64,000 nt of DNA from Methanomicrobiaceae archaeon (GTDB taxonomy: Archaea > Halobacteriota > Methanomicrobia > Methanomicrobiales > Methanomicrobiaceae), in NCBI GenBank assembly GCA_016928355.1, contig JAFGKW010000036.1, positions 1 to 64,000 on the forward strand, in the 5' to 3' direction. Under the pieces are notes generated by a model that worked only from the letters and a program-made list of their open reading frames with translations, did no database searches and was not told where the DNA came from. Positions 52,197 through 61,136 of this stretch are shown piece after piece; within the stretch, counting starts at the first letter, position 1; each line of letters begins with the position of its first letter. A program made the position numbers and the translations under genes.

Positions 52197-53857
52197 AATG
52201 CCCTGTCTGTGAGATCGGCTGTGATATTCCCGACGGGGGCACATGACGTTGCGGGATGTACACCCGCCTCGGGAGGGGCATAGCCGAGATACACGTGGAC
52301 TCCTATATGACGATGGTGCCCATATCGATGAGAGACGATCCCCGTTCTTCACTACATCCTCGGGGCGAAGGTCATGCAGGTCTCGGGAATCGGCTGTAAC
52401 TTCTCGTGCAGGGGCTGTATATCAGGAATATTCACCTCCAACTCAAGATCAGTATCCGGGGCCCTGAAGAGGATTCCACCCGGGAAGGTAGTCTCCAAGG
52501 CGGTTGAAGAGGCATGCGAGGGCATCGCCTTCTGCCTCAATGAACCGCTCGTATCATATTATACCTTTATGGGGGTTGCAGAAGCGGCTAAAAAGGAGGG
52601 GCTTTTTACTGGAATATCTACAAACTGCTATTTTACGGAGAGTGCGGCACATCTGCTCGCACAGAAGATTGACTTCATAAATATAGGGTTCAAGGGAGCC
52701 TCGGATTCGAGGTACCGTTAATGCGGGGTTCCGTCATCAGCCCCGGTATTCAGCAACCTGGAGATACTCCACGATGAGGGTGTTCATGTTGAAGCGTCGG
52801 TCATGCATCTTAGCGGTATGGAAGGGGAGAGGTCAGGGAGACCGCAAGGCGAATCTCTGAAGTTTCACGAGGGATACCTCTCCAGGTGATGAGATTCGTG
52901 CCCTTCGGTGATGCGGCGATCGACCTCGAACCGGCGGTAAGCAGGTCTGAATTCCCTCTGCAGTGAACTAAAGGCACGGCTTGATCACGTATATCTCTTT
53001 AACTCCTCCGGAACCAGGTTTCTAAACACGACCTGCCCCGGCTGTGGATCTATTATTGCAGAAAGGAAGTTTTACGGGCCGATGGGCTGCAAGACTACAA
53101 ACCTGATTCCCGGAGGAGCGTGCAGCTGCGGGCATACCCTATAGCTCAGGGGTTCTTTCAGGGAGGGAGTCTTCCACGAGGAGGGAATGATTGGCGGATA
53201 CCGCCCGACTGGCTCTGGAAGGATCTCCTGAAGGAGAATTACCTTGCCTATGTCCACGAGAAGCTGGCATCTTTTGAGACTTATTATGAGATGGTGATGG
53301 ATCTTTCCCGGAGGACTAACAAGGACAGCCGAAGGCGAGAGGCTGATCGGCTACCTTGAATCAAAGAGCAGACCGGTGATCGAAAAAGTGTTGGGATGTG
53401 AAAGACCTGCAGTATATTATTCGATGGGAACACCGCTCTTCGGGTTAATCGGAACAAGGTTTGAGAACAGCATTGTCGAGAGCGCCTGGGGAATAAGCCT
53501 CAACAGAAATATTACACGACAGGGAAAGCCGGGTGTAACGCTTTCAAAGGATGCTTATGCCTGAATCCCGATTATATCATAATCTCAGGTCTGTTCTCTT
53601 CTCCTGTCTCCGATTACATGGATTACTGCATACGTGAGGGCCTGAATACCAGAGCCGTAAAGAACGGCCGGATATTTAATATGGTTCCCGGGTGGGACTT
53701 CGGCATCCCCAGGTGGATTCTCGGGCTGATGCATCTGGCAAACATCCTGCACCCCGAACTGTTTTTGGAAAGTGAGAGAAAAGAATACTACATGAAATTT
53801 TACAGGGATTCGGAGACGGATACAACAAACAGGTCGTTTGTGAAATATCTCCCTTAG
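52193..53857 (+). pseudogene. Frameshifted radical SAM / TroA-like fusion gene
   Basis: Reading the frames together gives one protein of about 550 residues, broken by about eight single-base changes (near 52240, 52335, 52720, 52825, 52935, 53140, 53330, 53560). The order is: a Cys-rich head, M-K-C-P-V-C-E-I-G-C; I-A-E-I-H-V-D-S-Y-M; radical SAM motif G-I-G-C-N-F-S-C-R-G-C; a second Cys cluster (T-C-P-G-C-G-S and G-A-C-S-C-G-H); then a periplasmic-binding TroA-like half ending G-W-D-F-G-I-P-R-W-I-L-G-L and L-H-P-E-L-F. Coding signal is otherwise excellent, so the changes are recent or assembly errors. A coupled methyltransferase precedes it and a FetAB-like transporter follows. Confidence 0.7.
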
Positions 53858-53949
53858 AACAGATAGGAGAGTTCTCCACCTCCTGTTTTTTTACCGGTCA
53901 ATTCATAACTAATAATATATAACGGTCTGTATTTGCAGGATAGAGATAT

Positions 53950-54618
53950 ATGAATATTGAAAGTCCTCCGCTTCTAAGTGTAAGTAATCTTGGGGTTTCA
54001 TTTTCAGGCAAAACCCTCTTTAGCGGGCTTTCCTTTAATATCGATGAAGGTGAGCTTGTGGTACTCACCGGCCCTTCAGGCTCGGGGAAGAGCACCCTCT
54101 TAAAGTGCCTTAATCGGCTGGTTGCCCCTGGTTCAGGTTCGATAATGCTGAGGGGCGCGGATATTTCGTCATGCGATCCGGCGGTTGTCAGGAGGTATAT
54201 CACGTATGTCGGCCAGATCCCGGCGATGTTTCCCGGAACCGTTGCTGAAAACCTGTCATATCCCTTCTCTTTTAAGGCGAACAGGGGTCTTGGGATGCCT
54301 GATTTTGGTGAGATTCTCCGGGAAGTAGGTCTTTCTTCCGATTATTGCGTGAAGAATGCATCAAGGCTTTCCGGAGGTGAACAGCAGAGGGTGGCGATTG
54401 CACGTGCTCTTGCCCTCTCCCCGCGTATCCTCCTGCTCGACGAGCCGACTGCATCTCTTGATGAAAAAGTGAAAATTGTCCTCGAAGAACTGATAGTCAG
54501 GCTGAACAGGGATCTTTCCATGACAATTATCGTCGTCACCCATGATATGGAACAGGCAGGAAGGCTTTCTGGAAGGATACTCAATATCGGAGATGAAGGG
54601 CCGGGGGAGGGCCAATGA
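53950..54618 (+). CDS. ABC transporter ATP-binding protein, FetA-like
   Basis: 222 residues. Walker A G-P-S-G-S-G-K-S-T, Q-loop Q-I-P-A-M-F-P, signature L-S-G-G-E-Q-Q-R-V, Walker B I-L-L-L-D-E-P-T, H-loop V-V-T-H-D. It overlaps the permease gene by 4 bases (ATGA). Together they match the FetAB/UPF0014 system, in Escherichia coli a putative iron exporter. The ATG at 53950 lies about 25 bases after an AT-rich TATATAACGG stretch that may be its own promoter. Confidence 0.9.
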   Translation: MNIESPPLLSVSNLGVSFSGKTLFSGLSFNIDEGELVVLTGPSGSGKSTLLKCLNRLVAPGSGSIMLRGADISSCDPAVVRRYITYVGQIPAMFPGTVAENLSYPFSFKANRGLGMPDFGEILREVGLSSDYCVKNASRLSGGEQQRVAIARALALSPRILLLDEPTASLDEKVKIVLEELIVRLNRDLSMTIIVVTHDMEQAGRLSGRILNIGDEGPGEGQ

Positions 54619-55376
54619 CAGGTGAACTGTATGACCCTGTTGCGGGTCTCCTGAATCTTGGAATAGCCATTGTACTTGTTGCGGTTGTAATCGGTCTGTT
54701 ATGGCTGAAAAAACTTGGTCTTGAGAAGGATCTTGCAGTTGCGGTTGCGAGGGCGGTTGTACAGCTCATGGCGATGGTGGTGATAATCGCTTTCATATTT
54801 GAGACGGGAAATCTAGTTCTTGTCACTGCAATGCTTCTGTTTATGATGGCCTTTGCCGCAAGGATATCGGCTGAAAGGGCTGAAAAACTTGAAAACCCGT
54901 TTTGGGTAACATTTCCGTCGATTGCTGCTGGTTCCGGTCTTATAATTGTCATCCTGGTAATCAGCGGCGTTATCCCCATGACCGCAGAATATATCATTCC
55001 GCTTGGCAGTATGGCAGTCGGGGGAACGATGATTGTATGTTCACTTGTCCTGAACCGGTATTTTGCCGAACTGTCATCAAACCGCAGCCTCATTGAGGCG
55101 GCAATGTGTCTTGGTGCAGATAATGAGGAGGCGATACTGCCGCATATCAGGCAGAGTGTAAGGGCCTCGCTTATCCCGAGTGTTGACAGGATGAAGTCGC
55201 TTGGCATCGTGATTCTTCCCGGTGCGATGGCAGGTATGCTTATCGGAGGAGTCAATCCGCTGTGGGCAGCAGAGTACCAGCTCGTTATAATGTTCATGAT
55301 ATTCTCTTCAGAGGCGCTTTCAGCCCTGATCGCGGTCACCCTGGTAAAGAAGAATTTTGATATAAACCGGCTTTGA
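54615..55376 (+). CDS. fetB: FetB/UPF0014 family permease
   Basis: 253 residues, about seven hydrophobic segments. Family segments A-V-A-R-A-V-V-Q-L-M-A-M-V near 45-58, and R-I-S-A-E-R-A-E, then G-M-L-I-G-G-V-N-P-L-W-A-A-E-Y-Q-L toward the end. It is the membrane partner of the ATPase just upstream. In E. coli FetAB exports iron under oxidative stress; direction and substrate here are unproven. It is followed by a hairpin-rich intergenic stretch. Confidence 0.88.
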   Translation: MTGELYDPVAGLLNLGIAIVLVAVVIGLLWLKKLGLEKDLAVAVARAVVQLMAMVVIIAFIFETGNLVLVTAMLLFMMAFAARISAERAEKLENPFWVTFPSIAAGSGLIIVILVISGVIPMTAEYIIPLGSMAVGGTMIVCSLVLNRYFAELSSNRSLIEAAMCLGADNEEAILPHIRQSVRASLIPSVDRMKSLGIVILPGAMAGMLIGGVNPLWAAEYQLVIMFMIFSSEALSALIAVTLVKKNFDINRL

Positions 55377-55502
55377 CTATCACCCTTTGGGGCTCCACCG
55401 ACATCATAGAGTTTATGCTGTCGCCTTTGGCTCCGCCACAAACCTGAGTTGCAGCCGTCCCTTCGGGACGCCAGCAACAAACAGAAAATATGATGGTCGG
55501 TT
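55377..55502. terminator. Hairpin-rich spacer after fetB
   Basis: A clear hairpin CGTCCC-TTC-GGGACG (55456-55470) sits inside outer arms GTTGC (55448-55452) and GCAAC (55474-55478). Two similar CCTTTGG-type motifs lie upstream (near 55383 and 55425). It is probably a terminator or processing site; a small repeat family is possible. Confidence 0.4.
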
Positions 55503-55532
55503 GTGCCAAACAGTCATATCTGGGACTGGTGT

Positions 55533-56360
55533 ATGAGCAGACTTATCGACTACAATGAACTCTGGAAGCTTCTTATCAGGAGGCGTGGGTTCGATCCCCG
55601 GGCTGACGTGGACCCGGTGGAATTCTGGGACAAACGTGCAGAGAATTATCTTGATACTACAGTATCGCCCGAGGACAAATGCCATGAGCTTTATCTTATC
55701 GATGTGAGGACCGGAAACACCGTGCTGGACGTGGGTGCGGGCGTTGGAAGGCTCTCAGTGCCGATTGCGAAGAAATGCGCACATGTAACCATCGTCGAGC
55801 CCTCGGGTTCCATGATTGCGCACCTTAAGCGGAATATGGAGGATTCGGGATTCTGGAATTATACAATAGTCCAGAAGAGATGGGAGGATGTCTTAATAGG
55901 GAGCGACGTCCACCAGCATGATGTTGTGATATCAGCCTTTTCTATGGGCGTCCTTGATGCAGAGGAGGCTTTATTGAAGCTTGACCGGGCTGCAAAACGG
56001 GCAGTATACGTGTTCTGGTTTGCAGGCGAGCAGGACTTTGATGGTCTTGAGTCATGGCTTAGGCAGCAGGGAATAGGAAACGGCCCGGAAAACGGACTTC
56101 CTGACTATATCCACCTAGTAAATATTCTCCACCAGGCGAAAATCCACGCAAATATCAAGATAATGGACAACGAGTGGAACGCCGTATACCCCGGGGTCGA
56201 TGATGCAGTGGCCTCGGCCATCGAATCAGGGCTTGTCACTCCCGAAAATGCAGGATATGCCAAAAAATATTACGAGAGCGTAATGGTCTCCGGTGAGAAC
56301 GGTGAGTGCATTATCCCGAAGAAGAAGAAACAGGCGATGATCAGCTGGCGGAAGGACTGA
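55533..56360 (+). CDS. SAM-dependent methyltransferase, tandem copy 1
   Basis: 275 residues from the ATG at 55533 (a GTG at 55503 would add 10). SAM motif V-L-D-V-G-A-G-V-G-R-L-S-V-P-I, acidic motif I-V-E-P-S-G-S-M, and a family-specific lead D-x-N-E-L-W-K-L and P-V-E-F-W-D-K-R-A. The next gene is a clear paralogue sharing the same layout (L-D-I-G-A-G-N-G-R-L-S-V-P-M and A-E-F-W-D-K-M-A), so they arose by tandem duplication. The substrate is unknown; the position after a FetAB-like system and a radical SAM gene suggests a metal-chelate or tetrapyrrole pathway (inference). Confidence 0.82.
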   Translation: MSRLIDYNELWKLLIRRRGFDPRADVDPVEFWDKRAENYLDTTVSPEDKCHELYLIDVRTGNTVLDVGAGVGRLSVPIAKKCAHVTIVEPSGSMIAHLKRNMEDSGFWNYTIVQKRWEDVLIGSDVHQHDVVISAFSMGVLDAEEALLKLDRAAKRAVYVFWFAGEQDFDGLESWLRQQGIGNGPENGLPDYIHLVNILHQAKIHANIKIMDNEWNAVYPGVDDAVASAIESGLVTPENAGYAKKYYESVMVSGENGECIIPKKKKQAMISWRKD

Positions 56361-56385
56361 AGATCAGGGAAAGGGTATCAGGACG

Positions 56386-57225
56386 ATGAAAGGGGTCTTT
56401 GACCATAACGAATTCTGGAAGTTCCATCTCAGTGAGCGGCCCGGATTTAAGGATAAGGATGAAAATCCTGCTGAATTCTGGGATAAGATGGCTGCACATT
56501 ATGAGAGGTCGTCTTTCCGCAACACCGAGAATAATATCCGTGATTTTTTACATCTTGATATCCGTCCTGAGGATACTATCCTGGATATCGGTGCTGGAAA
56601 CGGGAGGCTTTCTGTTCCTATGGCCTCAAAAGCCAGCTTTGTTACAGCTCTCGATCCTTCAGGGGGGATGCTCGAAAGGCTTGAGGCCAATATGAGTAAG
56701 ACGGGTTTTAAGAACTACAAGACGATCTGTTCGCGATGGGAGGATATATCTGTCCCGAAGGATATCGGCGTCTATGATCTCGTTGTCTGCTCGTTCGCCC
56801 TCGGCTTCTATGACCTGAGAGCAGCGCTCGAAAAGATGGATAAGGCCGCCTTCAGGTCGGTCTGCCTCTTCTGGTTCGCCGGGAAAAAGCACGACGATGG
56901 GCTTGTTTCGCATATCGCGGATTCCAAATGGCATGAAGCGGACGAAAAGCCACCCTATCCGGATTACCAGTACGTAATCAATGTTCTTCACGAGATTGGT
57001 ATATTTGCGGATGTTACCATCGAGACCTACTATTGGAAATATCCGTTCGAAAGCCCGGACGAGGCCGTCGAACAGGCACTGCTTTTCAAAAAGATCGGTC
57101 CTGAGGACCGCGACGTCGCGTATAACTATTATCTCGACCGGCTTGAAGAGGAGGATGACGGGACTCTTGTCCTGAGGACGCAGGCCGACCAGGCGTTCAT
57201 CAAATGGGATAAGAATACGGATTAA
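56386..57225 (+). CDS. SAM-dependent methyltransferase, tandem copy 2
   Basis: 279 residues, paralogue of the upstream gene over its whole length. SAM motif I-L-D-I-G-A-G-N-G-R-L, acidic motif A-L-D-P-S-G-G-M, then the shared S-V-C-L-F-W-F-A-G-K (copy 1: A-V-Y-V-F-W-F-A-G-E). Gap to copy 1 is 25 bases, so likely one transcript. Its end lies 6 bases from the convergent ADP-ribosylglycohydrolase stop. Confidence 0.82.
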   Translation: MKGVFDHNEFWKFHLSERPGFKDKDENPAEFWDKMAAHYERSSFRNTENNIRDFLHLDIRPEDTILDIGAGNGRLSVPMASKASFVTALDPSGGMLERLEANMSKTGFKNYKTICSRWEDISVPKDIGVYDLVVCSFALGFYDLRAALEKMDKAAFRSVCLFWFAGKKHDDGLVSHIADSKWHEADEKPPYPDYQYVINVLHEIGIFADVTIETYYWKYPFESPDEAVEQALLFKKIGPEDRDVAYNYYLDRLEEEDDGTLVLRTQADQAFIKWDKNTD

Positions 57226-57231
57226 AAATCA

Positions 57232-58164
57232 TTATTCCGCCGGATATTTCTGTTCTAACTTTTTTCCAAGCTCAAGTATATAATCCCTGCCGTAATCCCC
57301 GTTTTCAAGATTTGTAAGAAGTTTCTCCGGCAGCACAGCCACCGGGTGGTCTGCCATTATTATCCCGAGTATTATGCAGAGGGTGGTGTCCGTGTCTCCG
57401 CCGAGGGAGAGTGTCTTTTTTATCGCCTGGAGCGGGTCTGAGGCATTCATCTTTAAAATATAGAGCACCGTCCCGAGGACCGGTTTTGCATCGGTGTATG
57501 GAGGGCCGAAATCTGCGTATTCACCAAGAATTGTCTCCGGGTCGAACTCTTCGAGTGCATCAACGGCCCGGAGATACCCACAGATTTTGGCCCATATCTG
57601 TTCCATATGTTGTAATATATACTCAATAACGCAGCTCCGGAGGCCTAAGTTGTAGTAGAAGTAGTGAGATGCAAGTGCAATTCCAACCGACGCCGAAACG
57701 GCGTATGTGTGTGTATGGGAAATTTCGGAGTTTATTATCGCGTTCGTTATCACGTCCCCGCTGTCCGGAAAGAGACCGATTGGAACAGCCCGCATGGCCG
57801 ATCCGTCGGATTTCCTTTTTGTTTTCTCTTCAACACCAATCCAGGCGATGAATTCCTCCCCGGTGCGTGAGTTTTCGAGCATCGAGAGTGTTTCCACCGA
57901 GTATCCCTCCCGTGGGTCACGCCGGTACGCCTCCACGAATCTTCCTGCAAGTATTTCTGCTTCGAAGGATTCTCCGGAGAGCATGGTCTCTGCAACGGCG
58001 ATCGACATCTGGGTGTCGTCGGTGTATACTCCGGTTCCCTTTGCGTATTCTTCCGGGACGGCATCGATATGGATCTTTTTCCCTGGTATGCTCTCGTACT
58101 CCCTGCCGAGTGCATCCCCGATGGCAATTCCGAGCATCATCCGCTGTGCCCTGGAGAGATCCAT
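57232..58164 (-). CDS. ADP-ribosylglycohydrolase family protein
   Basis: 310 residues from the preferred ATG. Family motifs: G-I-A-I-G-D-A-L-G-R-E-Y-E near the N-terminus, Y-T-D-D-T-Q-M-S (metal-binding Thr/Asp/Asp), and S-L-G-G-D-T-D-T-T near the C-terminus. Such enzymes remove ADP-ribose from Arg or other sites, or hydrolyse related nucleotide links, with two Mg2+. The frame opens upstream at 58317, but that 51-residue lead overlaps the start of the divergent ABC gene and lacks motifs; the ATG at 58164 begins M-D-L-S-R-A-Q-R-M-M-L-G-I-A-I-G-D as in relatives. Confidence 0.88.
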   Translation of the reverse strand: MDLSRAQRMMLGIAIGDALGREYESIPGKKIHIDAVPEEYAKGTGVYTDDTQMSIAVAETMLSGESFEAEILAGRFVEAYRRDPREGYSVETLSMLENSRTGEEFIAWIGVEEKTKRKSDGSAMRAVPIGLFPDSGDVITNAIINSEISHTHTYAVSASVGIALASHYFYYNLGLRSCVIEYILQHMEQIWAKICGYLRAVDALEEFDPETILGEYADFGPPYTDAKPVLGTVLYILKMNASDPLQAIKKTLSLGGDTDTTLCIILGIIMADHPVAVLPEKLLTNLENGDYGRDYILELGKKLEQKYPAE

Positions 58165-58239
58165 ATCTCTAATATCGGCGGACCTGGATAAATGAATATT
58201 GTAAAAACCCGTATCTGCATGAAGGGCGATACTAGTGCA

Positions 58240-59034
58240 ATGGATATACAGACCGCCCCTCCGCTGCTCGACTTTGAGAACGTCACTGTAATCAGGAACG
58301 GGAAGGAAATTCTTCATTCACTCTCGCTTAAGGTGGATTCCGGGGAGAACATCGCGATTTTAGGTCCGAACGGCTCGGGCAAATCGACCATGATCCGGGC
58401 GATTACCCGTGAGAACTACCCTGTTCTCTGCGACGGGCTCCGGTTCAGGATTATGGGTAATGAGGTCTGGCATGTCGGGACGCTTCGGACTATGCTAGGG
58501 ATCGTTTCTCCGGAGCTTCAGCTGGTATACAACAGGGAGACGACCGGGCGGGACGTGATTCTCTCGGGCTTCTTCTCTTCAATCGGGCTCTTCATGCACG
58601 AGGTAACTCCGGAGATGAGGGGGAAGGCCTGCGAAATACTCGAATTCCTGGAGATCGGGCACCTCGCCGGCCGCCCGATGATGCGGATGTCCACAGGCGA
58701 GGCAAGGCGTTTTCTGATCGGGCGGGCACTCGTCCACGACCCGAAGGCACTTATTCTCGACGAGCCGACGACAGGTCTTGACCTCCACGCCCTCCACCAT
58801 TTCAGGACGACGATACGGAAGATCGCCGCCTTGGGGACGAACATCATCATGGTGACGCACAACCTCCACGACATAATCCCGGAGATATCGAGGGTTGTTT
58901 TGATGAAGGACGGAAGAATCGCCGGGGACGGGCCGAAGGAGGAAATTCTAAAGGATGATATAATCGGCGGCCTTTTCGATGTCCCGGTCACGATCAGTAA
59001 GGAAGGCGACTGGTACTACGCAAGTGGTTTTTGA
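58240..59034 (+). CDS. ABC ATPase, ModF/YlmA-like, without permease
   Basis: 264 residues from the ATG at 58240 (ATGs at 58219 and 58192 also possible; none has a strong ribosome binding site). Walker A G-P-N-G-S-G-K-S-T, signature variant M-S-T-G-E-A-R-R-F-L, Walker B A-L-I-L-D-E-P-T-T-G-L-D-L, H-loop V-T-H-N-L-H-D. The S-T-G-E-A-R-R variant in place of S-G-G-Q is typical of the ModF/COG1119 type. No permease is adjacent, so it may act as a soluble ATPase. It is divergent from the ADP-ribosylglycohydrolase gene. Confidence 0.85.
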   Translation: MDIQTAPPLLDFENVTVIRNGKEILHSLSLKVDSGENIAILGPNGSGKSTMIRAITRENYPVLCDGLRFRIMGNEVWHVGTLRTMLGIVSPELQLVYNRETTGRDVILSGFFSSIGLFMHEVTPEMRGKACEILEFLEIGHLAGRPMMRMSTGEARRFLIGRALVHDPKALILDEPTTGLDLHALHHFRTTIRKIAALGTNIIMVTHNLHDIIPEISRVVLMKDGRIAGDGPKEEILKDDIIGGLFDVPVTISKEGDWYYASGF

Positions 59035-59079
59035 TATTAAAAGCAAGGATTAAGCTTCTTTGAGCAGATTATTGATCAG

Positions 59080-59664
59080 ATGGATGAATATCTCTATAAA
59101 ACGGCCCTGCTGATCCTGATTATTGCGTTCCTGTTCGTCCGCGGACCCTTTGTGATGAAGTCCCGGAAGAAGGAGAGTAAGGTCATGAAGAGTTCGGCAA
59201 CGGACAGGCTTCAGGTCGGGCTGAGCACGCTTGGGATGATGGTCTTTCCGGTGATATTCTGCCTCTCCCCGTACTTCGAAGGGTTCATGATGAACCTCCC
59301 CGATGCCCTGAGAGTCGCGGGGATAATTATCTATGCGGCATCGCTCGTGCTGATGTTCCTTGTTCTAAGAGAGCTCGGCGGGGACTGGTCGATGAACCTC
59401 GAGCTTAAGGAAGGGCACAGTCTTGTCGTTTCCGGGCCTTACAGGTACGTATGCCATCCGATGTATACGGCTTTTCTCCTCATGATGGTGGGGCAGTTTC
59501 TCATCGTTTCGAACTGGTTCGTCGGCATCTTTGGGATTGCTTCATTCGGCCTTCTCTGCATCATGAGAATCCCGAACGAGGAGAGGATGATGGAAGAGGA
59601 GTTCGGGGACGAATACAGGGTATATTCTGAAAGGACGAAGAGGCTGATCCCCTTTTTGATCTGA
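59080..59664 (+). CDS. Isoprenylcysteine carboxyl methyltransferase-like membrane protein
   Basis: 194 residues, about five membrane segments. C-terminal SAM-binding pattern of the ICMT/PEMT family: L-V-V-S-G-P-Y-R-Y-V-C-H-P-M-Y-T-A-F, then N-E-E-R-M-M-E-E-E-F-G-D-E-Y-R-V-Y. In archaea these are often annotated as isoprenylcysteine methyltransferases but may act on phospholipids or quinone-like compounds. It lies 45 bases after the ABC ATPase gene on the same strand. Confidence 0.85.
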   Translation: MDEYLYKTALLILIIAFLFVRGPFVMKSRKKESKVMKSSATDRLQVGLSTLGMMVFPVIFCLSPYFEGFMMNLPDALRVAGIIIYAASLVLMFLVLRELGGDWSMNLELKEGHSLVVSGPYRYVCHPMYTAFLLMMVGQFLIVSNWFVGIFGIASFGLLCIMRIPNEERMMEEEFGDEYRVYSERTKRLIPFLI

Positions 59665-59710
59665 CTTTTTTTGGGGATTTTCAGGCCGGAATCTGAAATA
59701 CTAATGAACT

Positions 59711-59731
59711 ACTAATTTGTGCAGAATTAGT
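59711..59731. promoter_or_regulatory. Inverted repeat ACTAATT-N7-AATTAGT
   Basis: Perfect 7-base arms about 105 bases upstream of the Fic gene start. A second and longer inverted repeat lies closer to the gene. Confidence 0.4.
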
Positions 59732-59766
59732 ATTTGAGCGATCAGCTTAGGATTCTTATTTACAAA

Positions 59767-59795
59767 ATCTATCAAAATGTAATAAATTGATAGAT
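59767..59795. promoter_or_regulatory. Fic promoter inverted repeat ATCTATCAA-N11-TTGATAGAT
   Basis: Perfect 9-base arms with an 11-base A/T-rich spacer, ending 38 bases before the Fic ATG. A regulator site is likely; the Fic protein's own C-terminal winged helix is a candidate (inference). Confidence 0.55.
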
Positions 59796-59833
59796 AATGA
59801 TAATATGGATCAATTAGATATAGAAATTTAGTC

Positions 59834-61117
59834 ATGAAGCTCCCTCAAACTCCGGAATATTCTGAAGAAGACTTACTAAAGGCATGGGGATATATTGAAA
59901 ACCATGATGTAATGGATGCTATATTCAGGTATAATAGTAAATACCTCCACTGGGAGGAGCTGAGGCGACGTGAACTCCCTGTTGATCCTCTGTATGTCTG
60001 GATACTGATGAAGTTCTTAAGGGACAGAGAGATGAAGTATCTTCATTTCGATAAGCTTGAGCTTAAATACGATCTCCTTGACGATTTTATCGAGAAACTT
60101 CATCATCTTGATAAATCTGCTGCAGGAACCATCTCGTCTGGTCTCGATTCGATGTCCCGCGATATGGACCAGTTTATCATCAATTCCTTAATGGAGGAGG
60201 CAATCGCATCGAGCCAGATTGAGGGAGCCGCGGTCACAAGGAAGATCGCAAAAAAGATGCTCCGTGAAAAGAGGAAACCGGTCAATAAGGACGAACGGAT
60301 GATCCTGAACAATTATATCACGATGAAGGAGATCACTTCGATGAAGAGTCAGGATCTGACATCTGAACTGATATTGCATATTCACGCGAACATTACCCGT
60401 AATACTCTCGAAAATCCAGAGGACGAAGGTCGTTTCAGGGACAACGATGAGATAAGGGTCTTTGACCAGTGGGGAAACATCCTGCACACTCCTCCGGATT
60501 TCAAAAAGGTGGAGGAACTAATCGGAAAATTTTGTGAATTTGCAAACAATGACGAGGAGCAGTTCATTCACCCGGTAATAAAGGGAATAGTCCTTCATTA
60601 TCTCATGGGGTACATTCATCCATTCAATGATGGTAATGGCAGGTGTGCAAGGAGTATCTTTTATTGGTATATGCTTAGGAAAGACTACTGGATATTTGAA
60701 TATATGGCGGTATCAAGGGCGATAAAAGATACCAAGGGCCAGTACAAGATGGCATACCAGTATACTGAGAGTGACGGAAACGATCTCACGTATTTCATCA
60801 TGTATAATCTCAAGGCAGTGAAGATAGCGGTCGACAATATCCTGAAGTATATCGAGAAAAAGCAGAGAGAAAGCAAACAGGCGCTAAAAATTCTCCAGGA
60901 AAGCGATGATCTAAATCTTCGGCAGGCGAATGTAATCAAGTCGCTCATAAAGGAGCCAGATAAACCGGTAACGATCAAAGAGATAATGGAGACGTATCAC
61001 ATCGCATACGGAACGGCGAGAAACGATCTCTTCCATCTCGAAAAATCCGGGTACCTGCAAAAGCAGAAATCCGGAAAAGAATTTTATTTCATATTCAGGG
61101 GTCTGAAAAATCAGTGA
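59834..61117 (+). CDS. Fic-domain AMPylase-type protein with winged helix
   Basis: 427 residues. The Fic core motif is complete: H-P-F-N-D-G-N-G-R-C-A-R. The inhibitory helix motif S-S-Q-I-E-G upstream of the core (near residues 132-137) marks it as a class II Fic, normally auto-inhibited. A C-terminal winged helix (about 360-420: I-A-Y-G-T-A-R-N-D-L-F-H-L-E-K-S-G-Y) suggests DNA binding or target recruitment. It would transfer AMP to a target protein (target unknown). A long inverted repeat lies in its promoter and the tail of a second Fic gene follows. Confidence 0.92.
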   Translation: MKLPQTPEYSEEDLLKAWGYIENHDVMDAIFRYNSKYLHWEELRRRELPVDPLYVWILMKFLRDREMKYLHFDKLELKYDLLDDFIEKLHHLDKSAAGTISSGLDSMSRDMDQFIINSLMEEAIASSQIEGAAVTRKIAKKMLREKRKPVNKDERMILNNYITMKEITSMKSQDLTSELILHIHANITRNTLENPEDEGRFRDNDEIRVFDQWGNILHTPPDFKKVEELIGKFCEFANNDEEQFIHPVIKGIVLHYLMGYIHPFNDGNGRCARSIFYWYMLRKDYWIFEYMAVSRAIKDTKGQYKMAYQYTESDGNDLTYFIMYNLKAVKIAVDNILKYIEKKQRESKQALKILQESDDLNLRQANVIKSLIKEPDKPVTIKEIMETYHIAYGTARNDLFHLEKSGYLQKQKSGKEFYFIFRGLKNQ

Positions 61118-61136
61118 ACCGCCCTCTAATGGTTAG

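Noticed and set aside
54581-55480. 300-codon minus-strand frame opposite fetB
   Set aside because: Composition and lack of motifs mark it as the antisense shadow of the UPF0014 permease.
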